Shown in pieces: positions 1-11,310 of a DNA stretch of 64,000 bases. Source of the DNA: Eutrigla gurnardus (lineage: Eukaryota; Chordata; Actinopteri; Perciformes; Triglidae); contig OY741267.1 of the NCBI GenBank assembly GCA_963514095.1, positions 10,147,120 to 10,211,119 of the forward strand, written 5' to 3'. The translations under genes and the position numbers were made by a program. The first letter of the stretch is position 1; the number at the start of each line of letters is the position of its first letter. A model generated the notes under the pieces. That model saw only the letters and a list, made by a program, of their open reading frames with translations. It made no database searches and was not told where the DNA came from.

Positions 1-167
1 GCAGAGGATTCAGTTTTAGATGACTTTGTTCTCGACAAGTCTTTTGCTACAGAGCCATCGCCAGGACCCAGTCATTCATATTCAGAAGCTGCTGGGGAAC
101 ATAATGAACCACAAATGCCATTAGCTGTGGATGAAAACCAATTTTACAGAACCTGACACTTTTCTAC

Positions 168-2003
168 TTGAAATTGCAATCTAAGCTACTCTTACCGGCA
201 AGCACTATACAAAGCATTATTGATGGCTTTCAAAGTGCTCATGAACTTGGCCTGTCCAATTCCCTTAACATTCTGAGTAAGAAACTGAAAGAACTCGTAC
301 AGTATAACTTGACACGTTTGCAGCCATCTACTGATGCTGTCTATCAGGATGTGAAGGATGGAGAAGCATTTCAAAGTAATCCAATGTTGAAAGCTGACCC
401 TTCCTCACTTGGTTTGATACTGTACCAAGATTCTTTTGAGGTTGTCAACCCCCTGGGCTCAGGGGGAAAAAAGCACAAGGTTTTAGCTGTTTACCTAACC
501 CTAACTGATATCTTGCCTCACAATAGATCTTCTATAGATCAGATGCAACTTGTTTTCTTATGTAGGGGACAGGACTTTATGTATTTTGGGGTAAATAAGG
601 TTTTTGCTTCCCTGATTGAGGACCTCAAAATTCTGGAGCAGAGAGGTGTAGTCACATCTGATGGCATTGTACTAAAGGGCTCTTTGGTTGCCATTGCAGG
701 AGACAACCTGGGATCCCATTCTATTGGGGGATTCTTGGAGAACTTCAATCGGTCTATGTATTTTTGTCGCTACTATGAGGTGTGTAGAAATGATTTCCTG
801 ACTAATCCTATATCGTGTGGTACCAAAAGAACAGCCCAATCATACGCAAGTAATTTGCAAGAGCTTGAAACTACTGCCACTGACTCTGTATGCGGCATCA
901 AGTTTGACTCTCCTTTCAATCAGCTTTCACATTTCCATGTTTGCCAGTCTGGCCTACCACCATGTCTAGGCCATGACTTATTTGAGGGAGTCATAGCTTA
1001 TGATCTTCCTTTATATATTCACCATTTAGTTGAGGAGAATAATTCTACATACCTGCAGTTAAATCGGTGCAAGAACCAGTTCAGATATGAAGTTAATAAG
1101 GACAAACCAGCAGACCTCTCTCCCGGCAGTGACAAACTAAGTGGGCATGCAGTTCAAAACTGGTGTTTCCTTAGACTTCTCCCACTCATGGTGGGTGACA
1201 GGATTAAAGATCCCTGCAAAAATGAGGTGTGGCAAATCATTTTGCAGCTGAGGGAGATTGTTGAGCTCATCAGTGCACCGGTCATTACAGAGGGCCAGGT
1301 CGCGTATCTTAAAGTCCTCATAGAGGAGTACATAGACAACAGGACGAGGCTTTTCCCCAATGCCCCCCTCAGACCAAAACACCATTATCTGTGCCACTAT
1401 CCATCTCTCATCGTTCACTTTGGCCCACTTATTCGACTATGGACACTGCGGTTTGAGAGCAAACATACATTTTTTAAACAATGTGCCAGAAAATTGCACA
1501 ATTTTAAGAATTTGTGCAAAACTCTGGCAGAGAGGCACCAACTTCTACAAGCGTACTTGAGTGCGGGAAACTTGTTCCCTCCTCTTGTACAAGTAGAAAA
1601 GGGGACTGATTTTCACGTTGAGGATTACAATGACAGAATCAGGGCATCTGTAGCCAGTTGTCCATTCCAGTCACAGTCGGCAGTGGCTTGTAACTATGTT
1701 ACACTCAAAGACACAGATTACAGAAGGGGGATGTATATTTTATTAGAGAACAGTGATGAAGGGCTTGTTATGGGGAAGATTATGCTAGTTAATGTTGTTC
1801 ATAATTTGGTCTATTTTGTCTCGGAGAAACATACTTTTGTAAAGTTGAGTGACATAGGTGTGTACTGTGACCTAGGAGTGGCCCAAGACAATTATGTGTG
1901 CATTAAGCAGGAAGACCTACTGGACTACTATCCTCTTTCAGCATACAACGCGTATGATCAGTCCCTTATTGCTCTCCATCAGTCTTTTCTAGAGGCAGTA
2001 TGA
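168..2003 (+). CDS. CACTA/EnSpm-like transposase (N-terminus broken)
   Basis: An open frame of about 611 codons reads as the catalytic part of an animal CACTA-type (Transposase_21-like) transposase, which cuts and rejoins DNA in the nucleus. Visible motifs are GDNLGSHSIGGF near residue 180, giving a likely catalytic Asp, the GHDLFEG block near residue 270 typical of this group, and a C-terminal PKHHYLCHYPSL / RFESKHTFFKQ region followed by AERHQLLQAY. There is no convincing ATG; the open frame begins at a TTG. Upstream bases 1-150 encode an acidic stretch in another frame, so one or more indels separate the N-terminal part, which lies mainly outside the window. A SAM-domain gene starts about 240 bp downstream on the same strand and may belong to the same element. 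The core is intact, so the insertion is not very old. Family call is from motifs only. Confidence 0.65.
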   Translation: MKLQSKLLLPASTIQSIIDGFQSAHELGLSNSLNILSKKLKELVQYNLTRLQPSTDAVYQDVKDGEAFQSNPMLKADPSSLGLILYQDSFEVVNPLGSGGKKHKVLAVYLTLTDILPHNRSSIDQMQLVFLCRGQDFMYFGVNKVFASLIEDLKILEQRGVVTSDGIVLKGSLVAIAGDNLGSHSIGGFLENFNRSMYFCRYYEVCRNDFLTNPISCGTKRTAQSYASNLQELETTATDSVCGIKFDSPFNQLSHFHVCQSGLPPCLGHDLFEGVIAYDLPLYIHHLVEENNSTYLQLNRCKNQFRYEVNKDKPADLSPGSDKLSGHAVQNWCFLRLLPLMVGDRIKDPCKNEVWQIILQLREIVELISAPVITEGQVAYLKVLIEEYIDNRTRLFPNAPLRPKHHYLCHYPSLIVHFGPLIRLWTLRFESKHTFFKQCARKLHNFKNLCKTLAERHQLLQAYLSAGNLFPPLVQVEKGTDFHVEDYNDRIRASVASCPFQSQSAVACNYVTLKDTDYRRGMYILLENSDEGLVMGKIMLVNVVHNLVYFVSEKHTFVKLSDIGVYCDLGVAQDNYVCIKQEDLLDYYPLSAYNAYDQSLIALHQSFLEAV

Positions 2004-2580
2004 GCAGGGAGAAAAGTGAGGATACAGGAAATGTGAGGATAGATGTGAGTAGTAGAGCAGGCTATGTAGTTCTAGCAAACCAAGTTAATTTTTTGGTAGC
2101 CTTGAAGAAAGTTGATTTTGTCTTTAATTTGCTTTGTTGATTGAACAGACTATAGTAGGAAATATGCATACAGTGTAGGGATGGCAAAAATGAGAAATTA
2201 GTCATTCACGATTCACTACTTATGAGACTAGGTCAAGGAAGCAGTGTGGTCATACTTGCCTGGTCTCCCTGATGACCTTCTTACCACCATGCTGGATGAG
2301 CTTGACGATCTGGCCTTGATGGAGGAGAGGGATCTGGGGAAATACCTCAAACCTATCCAAAGTCGGAAGTTACTGAAGGGCATCAAGGATGGTAAATTCA
2401 TCTTTTCACCATTACACTTGTCACTCTTTCATGTCAATGAACTAGGGCCTTAGGACATTGGCACAACTGGTAGACAATAGACTTTGCATAACTGTAGTCC
2501 CAAGCTCACACATTGGTTACCTGGCAAATACTGTTGGATGAAGTGATTAATCTCAGGTGTGCAACACAGTTTATAGACCT

Positions 2581-2960
2581 TATTCACACGTGCGCCATTT
2601 GTTCAGTGTGACGTAATGGGTTGGGGAAATGTATAATAGGCATAATAATAATAAATAATAATTGGAATTACAAACTCATAACTGGGCTGTTTTTCACTGT
2701 TTTCACATCTGGAAATACATGGAAGTGAATGCAGCTGATGCATATTACTTCCATGCATTTCCAAACTAAATAACAGCAGTGAAAAACAATCAGACCCAGT
2801 CATGATGAGTTTGTAATTCCAATAGTGTATTGGCCTGTTATTTTAACTATCATTTTTTAAGTGGCATTATCAGAGCAATCTTTTAACATGAGTCAATGGA
2901 CACTTCTGCATTCTCCCAACCCATTATGTCACATTTGAACAAATGGCACTCGCGTGAATA
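2581..2960. mobile_element. MITE with about 50-bp terminal inverted repeats
   Basis: The ends TATTCACACGTGCGCCATTT and the complement of AAATGGCACTCGCGTGAATA match over roughly 50 bases, continuing into GTGACGTAATGGGTTGGG versus its inverse. No coding potential is seen between them. A second, weaker inverted pair lies inside (TTGGAATTACAAACTC near 2660 and GAGTTTGTAATTCCAA near 2808). The element sits in the first intron of the SAMD3-like gene. I could not fix a target duplication, so the superfamily is open. Confidence 0.6.
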
Positions 2961-4734
2961 ACTTCTAATTACATCTTGCCCTATCTTAATCATTAATAAA
3001 TTGCCTTTGTGCTTTCTAGGACTTGTTACTCTTAATATGGAGTTGGTCTTTGCTCCCGATCCAAGTGCTCCAAGTTCTCCAAATGCAACATTCCAGCCCT
3101 CAAATCAGCTGTTGCCCAGCCCTCCAAGCACTGCCCCAAGCACATCAAATGCTTCACAGCCTGACATACCATGGTATGTGGACTTTCGTCTCAACTGGGA
3201 CCAGGTGTCATCAGCCATTCGAAATAGAGTGGAAAAAGAAGAGAGACCATTGCCAGATGAGAGAAAGGCCTTCGTGGTCATACTCGTGGATCAAATGATG
3301 CAGCACGACCGCAATCCATCCAGGGCCATGTGCCATAGCATTGTGAGAAACATTGTCAGGTAGGGATGGGACTATTATCACTATTATCGTTAATTATGAT
3401 TAAAAAAACACAATTTACGTGGTGCAAGCTGTCAGTTAATCCCCAGCCCCACCCCCTTCAACTGTTTGTAGCTTTCATTGATTCATTTCCTGCACAATGG
3501 TGACATATTTTCTAATTGTCCCACCCACATTTTCAGGAGCCATCCAAAAACATTTTCCGACATTGGCAAGTATGGCGATACTGTTGGAGACGGATGTCAC
3601 TCTCTTCTACAACAAGTTAAGACAAGAGGGGAGTACAAAAATAGGAATAATACTCTTGCTCTACGCCGCAGAGCAGGAAGTCCACGCATGGGAATGGCAA
3701 GAGAGGCGAGACTGGCAAGATACGGGTATGTGGCAATATACATGTAAAGTCTGTCAACATTTGCTTGAAAGCATTGTATATGACCATGAATAACCCTGAA
3801 ACAGGACAGAACATACTTTTCTCTTGACTACTTTATCGAAACTTTGACACGGACCCTTTTCACAGCAAGCATGTTGCGATGTCAATAGTGTAGTAAACAA
3901 AGGTGTAATTAACTGTGATTATGGCCTTGTTCCATTTAGGATTTAGCTGAGCCAGGGTGCTGGTATTGTGCATAGTGGCTCTCTGGCATGGCTGTGATGC
4001 ACTAAATACCTTGACCTTAATTAATTTGGTTAAAATACACCTGTGCTTACAACACTATGATGCTGCAACATGACTTCTGTGGGATGGGTCTATTTAGACA
4101 GTCACGACAGGGAATCAAAGATCCTTCACTCATGAGATGACCTTCTCCAACTTCTGAGCTATAACCGCCCCCAATAGTATTGTTATCCTGTGATGCCCAC
4201 TCCTAGGTGTGTGAGGTGGAGCCCAGCAGATTTGCCAGAGGGGGAGACCGAGGCAACGTTAGAGAATAAGAAGAGGGATCTGCTGAACATCTACTCAGGC
4301 ATGCGATCTACTGTCTTTTGGAGTAATTTTGTTTAATGCAAATTTGGGTGACTTTAGTATTTGGTCAAGATCTGAACACTGTGTATGTGGGGCGGCTAGG
4401 CCAAATTGTTACTTGGATACTAACAATACATTTGTATGTCTGTATACACAGAGGAGGGAATGAGTGGGGCAGAGAGAGCAGCACCATTGATGGAAAATAC
4501 ATACTTCATCCTGCGGAAGTACCTCAACAAAGTTCCTGCCGCAGCGATTTCACGGATCAAACTGGAGTGGCCGTTTCTTTTCTCTCAAAAATGTATTTTT
4601 CACACTTTGGCCTCCTGACGGACGTTGATGTCCTTCAAAAGCTACAGGAGGCAATTGGTCGACGAGGACAGACCATCCTGGATTACTTTGCAACACTGGA
4701 CAACCCCAAGATCCGTGATGTTCTGGCCTACTAT

Positions 4735-4979
4735 TTATTTATTTATTTATTTCGGGCATGTCAGTTAAATCAGCATCATCACACATCTTTGTTCAAATAG
4801 TACAACACACATGGCCGAAAGGCTTATCTAGTCCAGCCCCCATTACCCACAGGATAAAATCGTCTTCATAATATTATCTTATCTTTTGCATTTTTCATTT
4901 GACATAACATTTTCTTTTACTTGTGACATTTGACATAACATGTTACAGCAGTAGGTGGTACAGAGAGCTTTAGTCCAGT
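4735..4979 (-). mobile_element. LINE 3'-end fragment inserted in an exon
   Basis: About 245 bp of non-coding sequence ends, on the minus strand, in an AAATA-type simple tail (TTTATTTATTTATTTATTTC on the plus strand). It interrupts an otherwise continuous reading frame. The flanks GCCTACTAT (4726-4734) and GCATACTAT (4980-4988) look like a 9-bp target duplication with one mismatch. A 5'-truncated non-LTR element or a SINE with a LINE-type tail fits; the family is not recognised. Confidence 0.6.
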
Positions 4980-5290
4980 GCATACTATGATCCAGACTCC
5001 GACAAGGCTGCCTGCATCCTGCTGTTCCTAATGACTTTCTTCAAAGAGCCAAAGGAAAATCTGCCGCTTGAAGTTGATGTAAGATTTTGTATTGAAATAT
5101 TTAAAATGCAAAATGAGTGATTACATTCAACGCCATTTATTACCTTGTATGATTTACTACCTCTGACCAATGAACAATATTTATCCTTTAATGTTAAATC
5201 CATGCTATTGTGTGTTACTGTGTTATGTGCCACTGCTGTGGATATAAATGCTGCAGAACTCCACAGCACTCCCTGCTTGATCATTCAAGG

Positions 5291-6326
5291 TGTTGGGACC
5301 TAACCGTTAGGACTACACCATGCGGCCAGGACAACAGGACAAAGGGACAAAGGGGATTAAAAACTACACCGCCATTTTAGTTTCACATCTCACCCAGGTG
5401 AGAGATGCGACGCCACCCAACTGGTGCCTATTGGCTGACAATCTTCAGGGAACCCCGGGGGGTCCCCTGGAGCGGCCTGAGCTTTATAAACCGAAGCTGC
5501 CTGGAGAACGCTCTCTTACTCACTCTCACTCTGACTCCTACTCTGGCGTCTCTTCCTACAACCGGCGCAACACCATGTTGCAACGGGAGGCGACCCCTCC
5601 TGCAGCGCACCGCTGCAACAAGAGGAACCAAGCCGTTCCTGCCTTCCAGCTACCAGACGCTGTCTGAAGTAAGCTGACTAAATCGCCAAGCCGCGATTAT
5701 ATCGCCGCTCGTGGAAGGAGGAAACACCAACTGTTTTCTTTATTTGAGTTTGATCAACGAGAGGAAACCCGCTCCACTCTCGTCTGGAAGAAGCCGACTC
5801 ATCACGTCCCCCGCTGACGCCGGGGCCCACGAACTACCGCCGTTACGGAACGCCGTCATCGTCTTACGCAACGATACCAGTAAGAGGCTATCAGTCTGGG
5901 CAGAGACACAAGTGATAGTGTAGGATATGCTTGTAATTCTTGTTAATGTATTTTAAGTTCTGATCGCGGACCGCCGAGTCCGTTGGTTCATGTGCTGCTG
6001 TATTTGAATACTGATCGTGTACCCACGCAGCTGGGTTGATTTCTGTAACAGTGTTTGCGACTAACCTCCGCCATATTCGCGAGCTCAGAAAGCCTCTACT
6101 ATCAGTTAAAAGACCGGTCTCGCGGAATAAACGCCAGTTTATTCACTCGAGCCCGTGTGATAGCGGCACGGCTTCTGGGCCTCAGAATATCGCTCGCGCA
6201 TTCTCCCTCTCTTTGTTTGTGTCCCGCTAACACACACACACATACACGCCGCACACACGTGTCCTAAGCCAGCTGTTCCCGGCGGACGCTAGGGACATAG
6301 CTACATCTGGTGGCTACATACTGTCA

Positions 6327-6367
<41 letters not shown>

Positions 6368-6884
6368 ACACGCATGCACACGCACATGCACACGCACGCA
6401 CGCACACACATACGCACACACACACTCCACGTGTGTCTCTCCTTCTGTTTAGCTTAGTTTTGTGTGTTAGGTAGTTAGGTAATAAGGCTTTGTTAATTGC
6501 AGTGTTATTGATTGTGATCATTATTACTGATTTTAATAAATCTTATTATATTATAACTAGCGGTCTCTTGTGCTTGTTGTGTATATGTCACTGGATAACA
6601 GCAGGTTGTGAAGGCTAGTGCTTGAATTTCACGCCTTTTTAATTGTTCGATTGGTTTTGTACTCCTATGCCAATGATCACGATGATTGGCATGTGAGTAT
6701 AAAACCTTTATATTGAGACTGAATACAGTTTTAGGTTATCTTTTCCCTGATCCCAGGGTGGTGCCCCGTTTATTCATGATTATATCATGATAATATATTA
6801 AATATAATTATTAATATCGATAATCATATTGACATTAATAATTAGCTGTTGATAACCAAATCTGCTCCTGCTACAACCCCAACA
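5291..6884 (+). mobile_element. Solo LTR, about 1.6 kb, with AAGG target duplication
   Basis: The segment begins TGTTGGG and ends CCCAACA, a perfect 7-base inverted terminus of the TG...CA type, and is flanked by AAGG on both sides (5287-5290 and 6885-6888). A TATA-like TTTATAAA lies at 5483-5490 and a polyadenylation signal AATAAA at 6535-6540. No gag, pol or env is present, so this is an LTR left after recombination. A 4-bp duplication fits gammaretrovirus-like or some gypsy elements. It holds (CT)n and (CA)n tracts around 6328-6425. If the signals are used, the transcribed repeat region is unusually long (about 1 kb). It lies in an intron of the SAMD3-like gene. Confidence 0.7.
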
Positions 6885-7065
6885 AAGGTAATGTTACTTG
6901 GATCTAGTATCAACATTTCTAACTCATACTGACATACTAAAGCCCTCTGGATGGCTTCTCTCCATCGAGGGACAAGTCGTGATGGGCTCCACACCCTTTG
7001 TTTTTGCATGGAGTAGCTGCTTTCTTCAGCAGCTATTACATCTTCAACCTTGAGTATCCTGTCGC

Positions 7066-8097
7066 CAGTGATGGGAATAACGGCGTTGAAATAAACGGCG
7101 TTACTAACGCCGTTACTTTTTTCAGTAACGAGTAATCTAACTAATTACTTTGACTGTCACTATAACGCCGTTATCATTGCCGACACCCCGTTACTGCACG
7201 TTACTCAAGTCGCACAATGAACTTTTTTTTAACTTCATGATAGGACTCGTGCGCGTGTTGTCATGAGAGAAGGGAGGATGATATACCGTAGATGACCATT
7301 TAGTAGCCCGGGCGTTTAATATGCTAAATCGACTTGGAGCCCAGGCGTTTAAGAACCAGGCGCGTATTTGCAACAGGCTACAATTTATTTTTGCAATGAG
7401 CAGCACCAGACCATCATGCAAAGAACAAGGAGCTCACCATAGCACCACTGGAACAAAACTACTTTTTCCCCCCGACGCATCTTTATTGACATCAGACAAT
7501 AAATACAAAGACAGTTTGTCTGTGTTACCGCGACACAGGGAGCTGATCAGAGCAGTGTTATGAATGATAACGGAAGGGGGGGTCGATCGCGGTAATTTCA
7601 ACACTGTACATTAGCGCATTTATCTATATCCCTATATCCCTCAGTCTAGCGCGCCTGTGTTTGTGTGTCTGTGTGTGTGTGTGTGCGCACGCCTGCATGC
7701 GAGAGAGAGAGAGAGCGCGAGAGGAGGGGCTGACTGACAGAAGAGGTGAGAGCCGGTGAAGTGCTGTTAAAAAAAACCTTTTGTTTTCTGTGCAAGACTA
7801 TGGTATACACTTAATCGCCCGGGCGTTTAATTGAACCGGCGTTTATTATGCCAAATGAGGTCGGACCCCCGGCGGCTATTAGAGCACAGGCCATATTTGC
7901 ACGCGGGCGATTATTTGGTCATCTACGGTAACCTCTCAGCAATTATTAAATTATTAAAAAGTAACGCAATAGTTACTTTTACTGGTAACTAGTTACTTTT
8001 ATAGTGGAGTAACTCAGTTAGTAACTCAGTTACTTTTTGGGAGAAGTAACTAGTAACTATAACTAATTACTTTTTCAAAGTAACGTGCCCAACACTG
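7066..8097. mobile_element. Non-autonomous hAT element with CCTGTCGC duplication
   Basis: The ends CAGTGATGGG and CCCAACACTG form the terminal inverted repeats of a common fish hAT family with GTTACT-rich subterminal sequence (AACGGCGTTACTAACGCCG and many GTAACT motifs). An exact 8-bp target duplication, CCTGTCGC, lies at 7058-7065 and 8098-8105. It has no transposase ORF and hosts a second element inside. The insertion splits an exon of the SAMD3-like gene. Confidence 0.9.
7284..7930. mobile_element. Nested MITE with TA borders inside the hAT element
   Basis: Inverted ends TACCGTAGATGACC and GGTCATCTACGGTA continue into GCCCGGGCG and its complement. The TA at each border fits a TA target duplication (Tc1/mariner/pogo type). 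GA- and GT-rich simple sequence occurs near 7660-7730. No transposase is seen. Confidence 0.7.
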
Positions 8098-9239
8098 CCT
8101 GTCGCTGGATCATCAACACTGGAGTTCATTCAAAGGTATTGTATAAAGATCTCATTTAACCGTGTAATTCACATTATAGAACAGGCTTCCAACTCAATGA
8201 TTGTCTTGAGGTCTAAAATGCTGACAATGGAGGTACCTGAGGCTAGCCTGGTGAGACCATCCTGATCTTGCAAACTCAATTTCGCTCTGCAGATCAGTCT
8301 GGGTATCTACACATGTTACAAGGGTTCAACAAATCCTACCGGTCCAATCACAGCTGTTTATTTTGTTTTGGGGCAGGCTATGTGATTTTTAAACATCTAT
8401 TGCAAAATGCGAATGTATTGAATGAAGTAGAGCGCAAATTTTTCTTTTAAAAGCAGAACAGAATGCTCTCAGACCCTTTATTGAAAAAGACGTGTTTTTC
8501 ATACTTTCAACAGGGTTTGGTTTAATTTACCAACTGGCCAATTGCGTGAAGACGCATTTCAGTGGCGGCGCACGTTGATATGGCTCCTCATAGTAGAAAA
8601 TCGACTAGTTTGCCTCAGCCAAACCTAACCCGAGGCACCCTGGCTAAAAATGCCTAAAAAAAAAAATTGAGAGGAAGATCCAACAATTTTGGATTGTAAA
8701 TCTATTATGGGTTTGATATGGAAAAAAGCACAGGTGAACACCTTGATAAATGCTGCCTGCAATACATAAGTCTATTTAAAACTGAAACTATCTTTGCTTA
8801 TTCACAGGTGCTTCCTTGGCATCAACCCTGAAAGAGGCTCAAAGACAAAGAAACGTACAACAATTAACCCTCATGTGAGCACCCTTTTGAGGAAACTCAT
8901 CGACTTTGAGTGGGCATCTTAGTGCGAGTAGTTAATTTTGTACTTTTTTAAGACAACTTTGCCCTTGCCCCAGAATTTTGCACAATGCTGTTGCGTGTGG
9001 ACTCATGTTTTTAGACTGAGAGGACTGACCCCTTCACAACATCCCTTCATCGCTCTCTCCCTTCCTCTTACCTTGCCATGTATGCCTCATTCCCATCCTC
9101 TTACTGTTATTGTGACGCAGCTAGTTTCAATTGTGACACAGGTTGTTTCTGCACAATTTCTGCAACAATATGTATTTATTAATAAATATGCCATCGGGCT
9201 AACATTGACTTTTTCTCAGAGTTGTTTGTGGGGGGAATT

Positions 9240-9480
9240 GTACAATGATTGTAAATTCACAGTAAATGGAAGCTTCATCTGCATTACTTTCACAGTAAAT
9301 TACTGTCAACTTGTGCATTACTTTCACAGCACACACTGTAAAATGACAGGGCCTTGTTGTAATGATGTACAGCAAAAGGTTGTAATTCCCCAGTAATGTA
9401 CTTTAATATCACAGTAATTGCTTTGCCATAGAAGCTGTGAAGTCGCAGTATATTGCTGTAATCCTTTATCGTGAATTCAC
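9240..9480. repeat. Repeat of TTCACAGTAAAT-like motifs
   Basis: Several diverged copies of a TTCACAGTAA / TTACTGTGAA-type motif alternate in both orientations (AAATTCACAGTAAATGG near 9253, TTTCACAGTAAATTACTG near 9290, GTGAATTCACAGTG near 9470). This resembles a non-autonomous DNA element. It abuts the point where the LINE reading frame to the right is cut. The 8923-9240 stretch before it holds no gene that I recognise. Confidence 0.45.
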
Positions 9481-10245
9481 AGTGAAAAATGTTGCAGTGC
9501 AAATCATCTGTGTACATTAGATGATTGATTAGACAATCACCGACCATACAGCCAGCACGACATGCATTGAGACTCTTGGAGAGATTGTCCATATAAATAT
9601 TAAACAATAAAGGTGACAAAATCCCGCCTTGGCGAACACCATTGTTTACATGGAATGGGGCAGATGTAGACTTTCCCCACTTTACCCGCATGGTCTGTTG
9701 AGCATACAGAATGCCAATATTCTAACAAGATAGCTATAGGTACCCCTCTTTCACACAATTTCTTGAGCATTTTTTCATGGTTCACACGATCGAATGCCTT
9801 AGAGGCATCTATAAAACACAGGAACATTGTTGTATTTTTTCTATTGTAATTATCCAGTATCTCCTTCAGAGCAAAATACACATCAGTGCTATGCTTATGT
9901 TTAAACCCAAATTGGTTGTCAGCAGTTAGAATGTACCTCTCCAATCTAGACATCAAAATGATCTCCAATACTTTAGACAGTATGCTGGCTAATGCAATTG
10001 GTCTGTAATTTTCAGAGCTGTTAAGCTTGCCAACCTCATCTTTTATGACCAGCACAAGCAGGACAACCATAATAGAATCAGGTAAGGTGCCATGGACTAG
10101 ACATTACTTGCATGTTTCATGTGTTCAGCCGCAATTTTATCCATACCGCATGCCTTGTTGTCACTAAGCTTCATGATTGCATCATGAACTTCAGAGGGAG
10201 TAATTATCACCCCCTCATCATACACTATAGTGCCAACATCAAGAC

Positions 10246-10459
10246 CAGGGGTGCCCAAGTCCAGTCCTGGAGAGCTACTGTCCTGCATGTTTTAGGTTTC
10301 TCCCTGCTCTAACACACCTGATTCGAACGATTTTCAAACCTGTGACAAGCTTCAGTTGCTTGATAACGAGCACATCATTAGAATCAGGTGTGTTAGAGCA
10401 GGGAGAAACCTAAAACATGCAGGACAGTAGCTCTCCAGGACCGGACTTGGGCACCCCTG
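10246..10459. mobile_element. hAT MITE with ATCAAGAC duplication
   Basis: A near-perfect foldback starts CAGGGGTGCCCAAGTCC and ends GGACTTGGGCACCCCTG. The arms extend about 80 bases each around an unmatched centre. The exact 8-bp duplication ATCAAGAC flanks it (10238-10245 and 10460-10467), diagnostic of hAT transposition. It lies in the LINE reverse-transcriptase region. No coding content. Confidence 0.93.
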
Positions 10460-10567
10460 ATCAAGACGGTTACTTTTAACGCAATTAAGCAGCTCCTGTT
10501 ATTTCTTCTGCCATAGCAGGGAGATCTCATCAGAGCCACTCACACCATCTATATTTATACAGGGTAA

Positions 10568-11310
10568 AGGCTCATTTATGCTTCCATTTCGTGCGTAAAT
10601 AGTGACGTGCGTTATCAACGTTGCTGCCCTCATGCTTTCATGCGTCCTCTACGTTGGAATGGACATTGAGCAAAACATCCTCTAGAGGGCGTCGTTCACA
10701 TTAAAACTTTACTCCAATAAAGTTTAAAAAAAATAAGTTTATCACAACAACAAACATGGCGACTGGACAATGGAGGAGATAACGATCCTGCATCTATTGA
10801 GAAGGAGGCAAAATCGCAGGCAGCGTTGTAGACGGCGGTGGTCTGTGAGACCACTGAATACATCCCGAAGAGGATGGAGAATTCCAGTCATTGGTTTTAC
10901 CAATGAGAGAAATTGACGACGAACGTCATTTTCAGTATATCAGGATGTCGGTCGGGGCTTTCGACAACTGGCTTCGCCGGGTGGCTGCTCACATTAAACA
11001 TGGGAACTCGCACAATTCACCGGTGACACCGGCTGAGCGACTAGCAGTCACCATTCGCTTCCTCGCGTCAGGGATCAGTCATTTTTAAAACGTTTTTTCA
11101 TTTGTGTATGCTATTCACGGCACTTTCTGTGTACAATGCCCGACACTGCCCCCACGATTTCTGTTGGAACTGCAACGTTTGGTCCGTATCGGTACGCATC
11201 CGCAAGCTTGCAGGATACGGACAGAAATACGGACGAAATCTACGTAGAGAACGGACAGAAGGCTCCGTCCTTATCCGTATGCGTGTCTAGCGTAGAGCAT
11301 AAATGAGCCT
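10568..11310 (+). mobile_element. Harbinger (PIF) element remnant with TAA duplication
   Basis: Termini AGGCTCATTTATGC and GCATAAATGAGCCT are exact inverted repeats flanked by the 3-bp duplication TAA (10565-10567 and 11311-11313), as expected for PIF/Harbinger. The interior keeps the start of a Harbinger transposase: 10891-11088 encodes REIDDERHFQYIRMSVGAFD, then SPVTPAERLAVTIRFLASG. The DDE catalytic part is deleted, so mobility would depend on a relative. The element is nested in the LINE. Confidence 0.88.

Larger units (their letters stand above)
2245..8922 (+). pseudogene. SAM-domain protein (SAMD3-like), multi-exon, disrupted
   Basis: Exons on the plus strand resemble the fish 'sterile alpha motif domain-containing protein 3-like' family. 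They are 2245-2391 (SAM-type helices, LPGLPDDLLTTMLDELDDL), 3020-3359 (Pro/Ser-rich, then WYVDFRLNWDQVSSAIRNRV), 3537-3725 (SHPKTFSDIGKYGDTVGDGC), 4207-4298 (WSPADLPEGETEATLENKK), 4452-4734 continuing at 4989-5088, about 6928-7065 continuing at 8106-8135 (YYIFNLEYPV then GSSTLEFIQR), and 8808-8922 (CFLGINPERGSKTKKRTTIN to the stop). Codon phases join correctly across most borders, and most borders are GT/AG; the donor at 4299 is GC. Damage: a 1-base shift near 4590 in an A or T run, a LINE tail inside the fifth exon, a solo LTR in the next intron, a hAT element splitting the penultimate exon, and a frameshift near 6980. Molecular function is not known to me. It may be a host family or cargo of the preceding transposase. 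Confidence 0.6.

Noticed and set aside
496..508. CCTAACCCTAACTG resembling telomere repeat
   Set aside because: Fewer than two full units inside a coding frame; chance.
6324..6521. Minus-strand frame rich in Arg-Glu and Cys-Val repeats
   Set aside because: It is translation of (CT)n and (CA)n simple repeats in the solo LTR.
8241..8645. Possible MITE with TAGCCTGG-like ends
   Set aside because: The ends match over only about eight bases and no target duplication was found.
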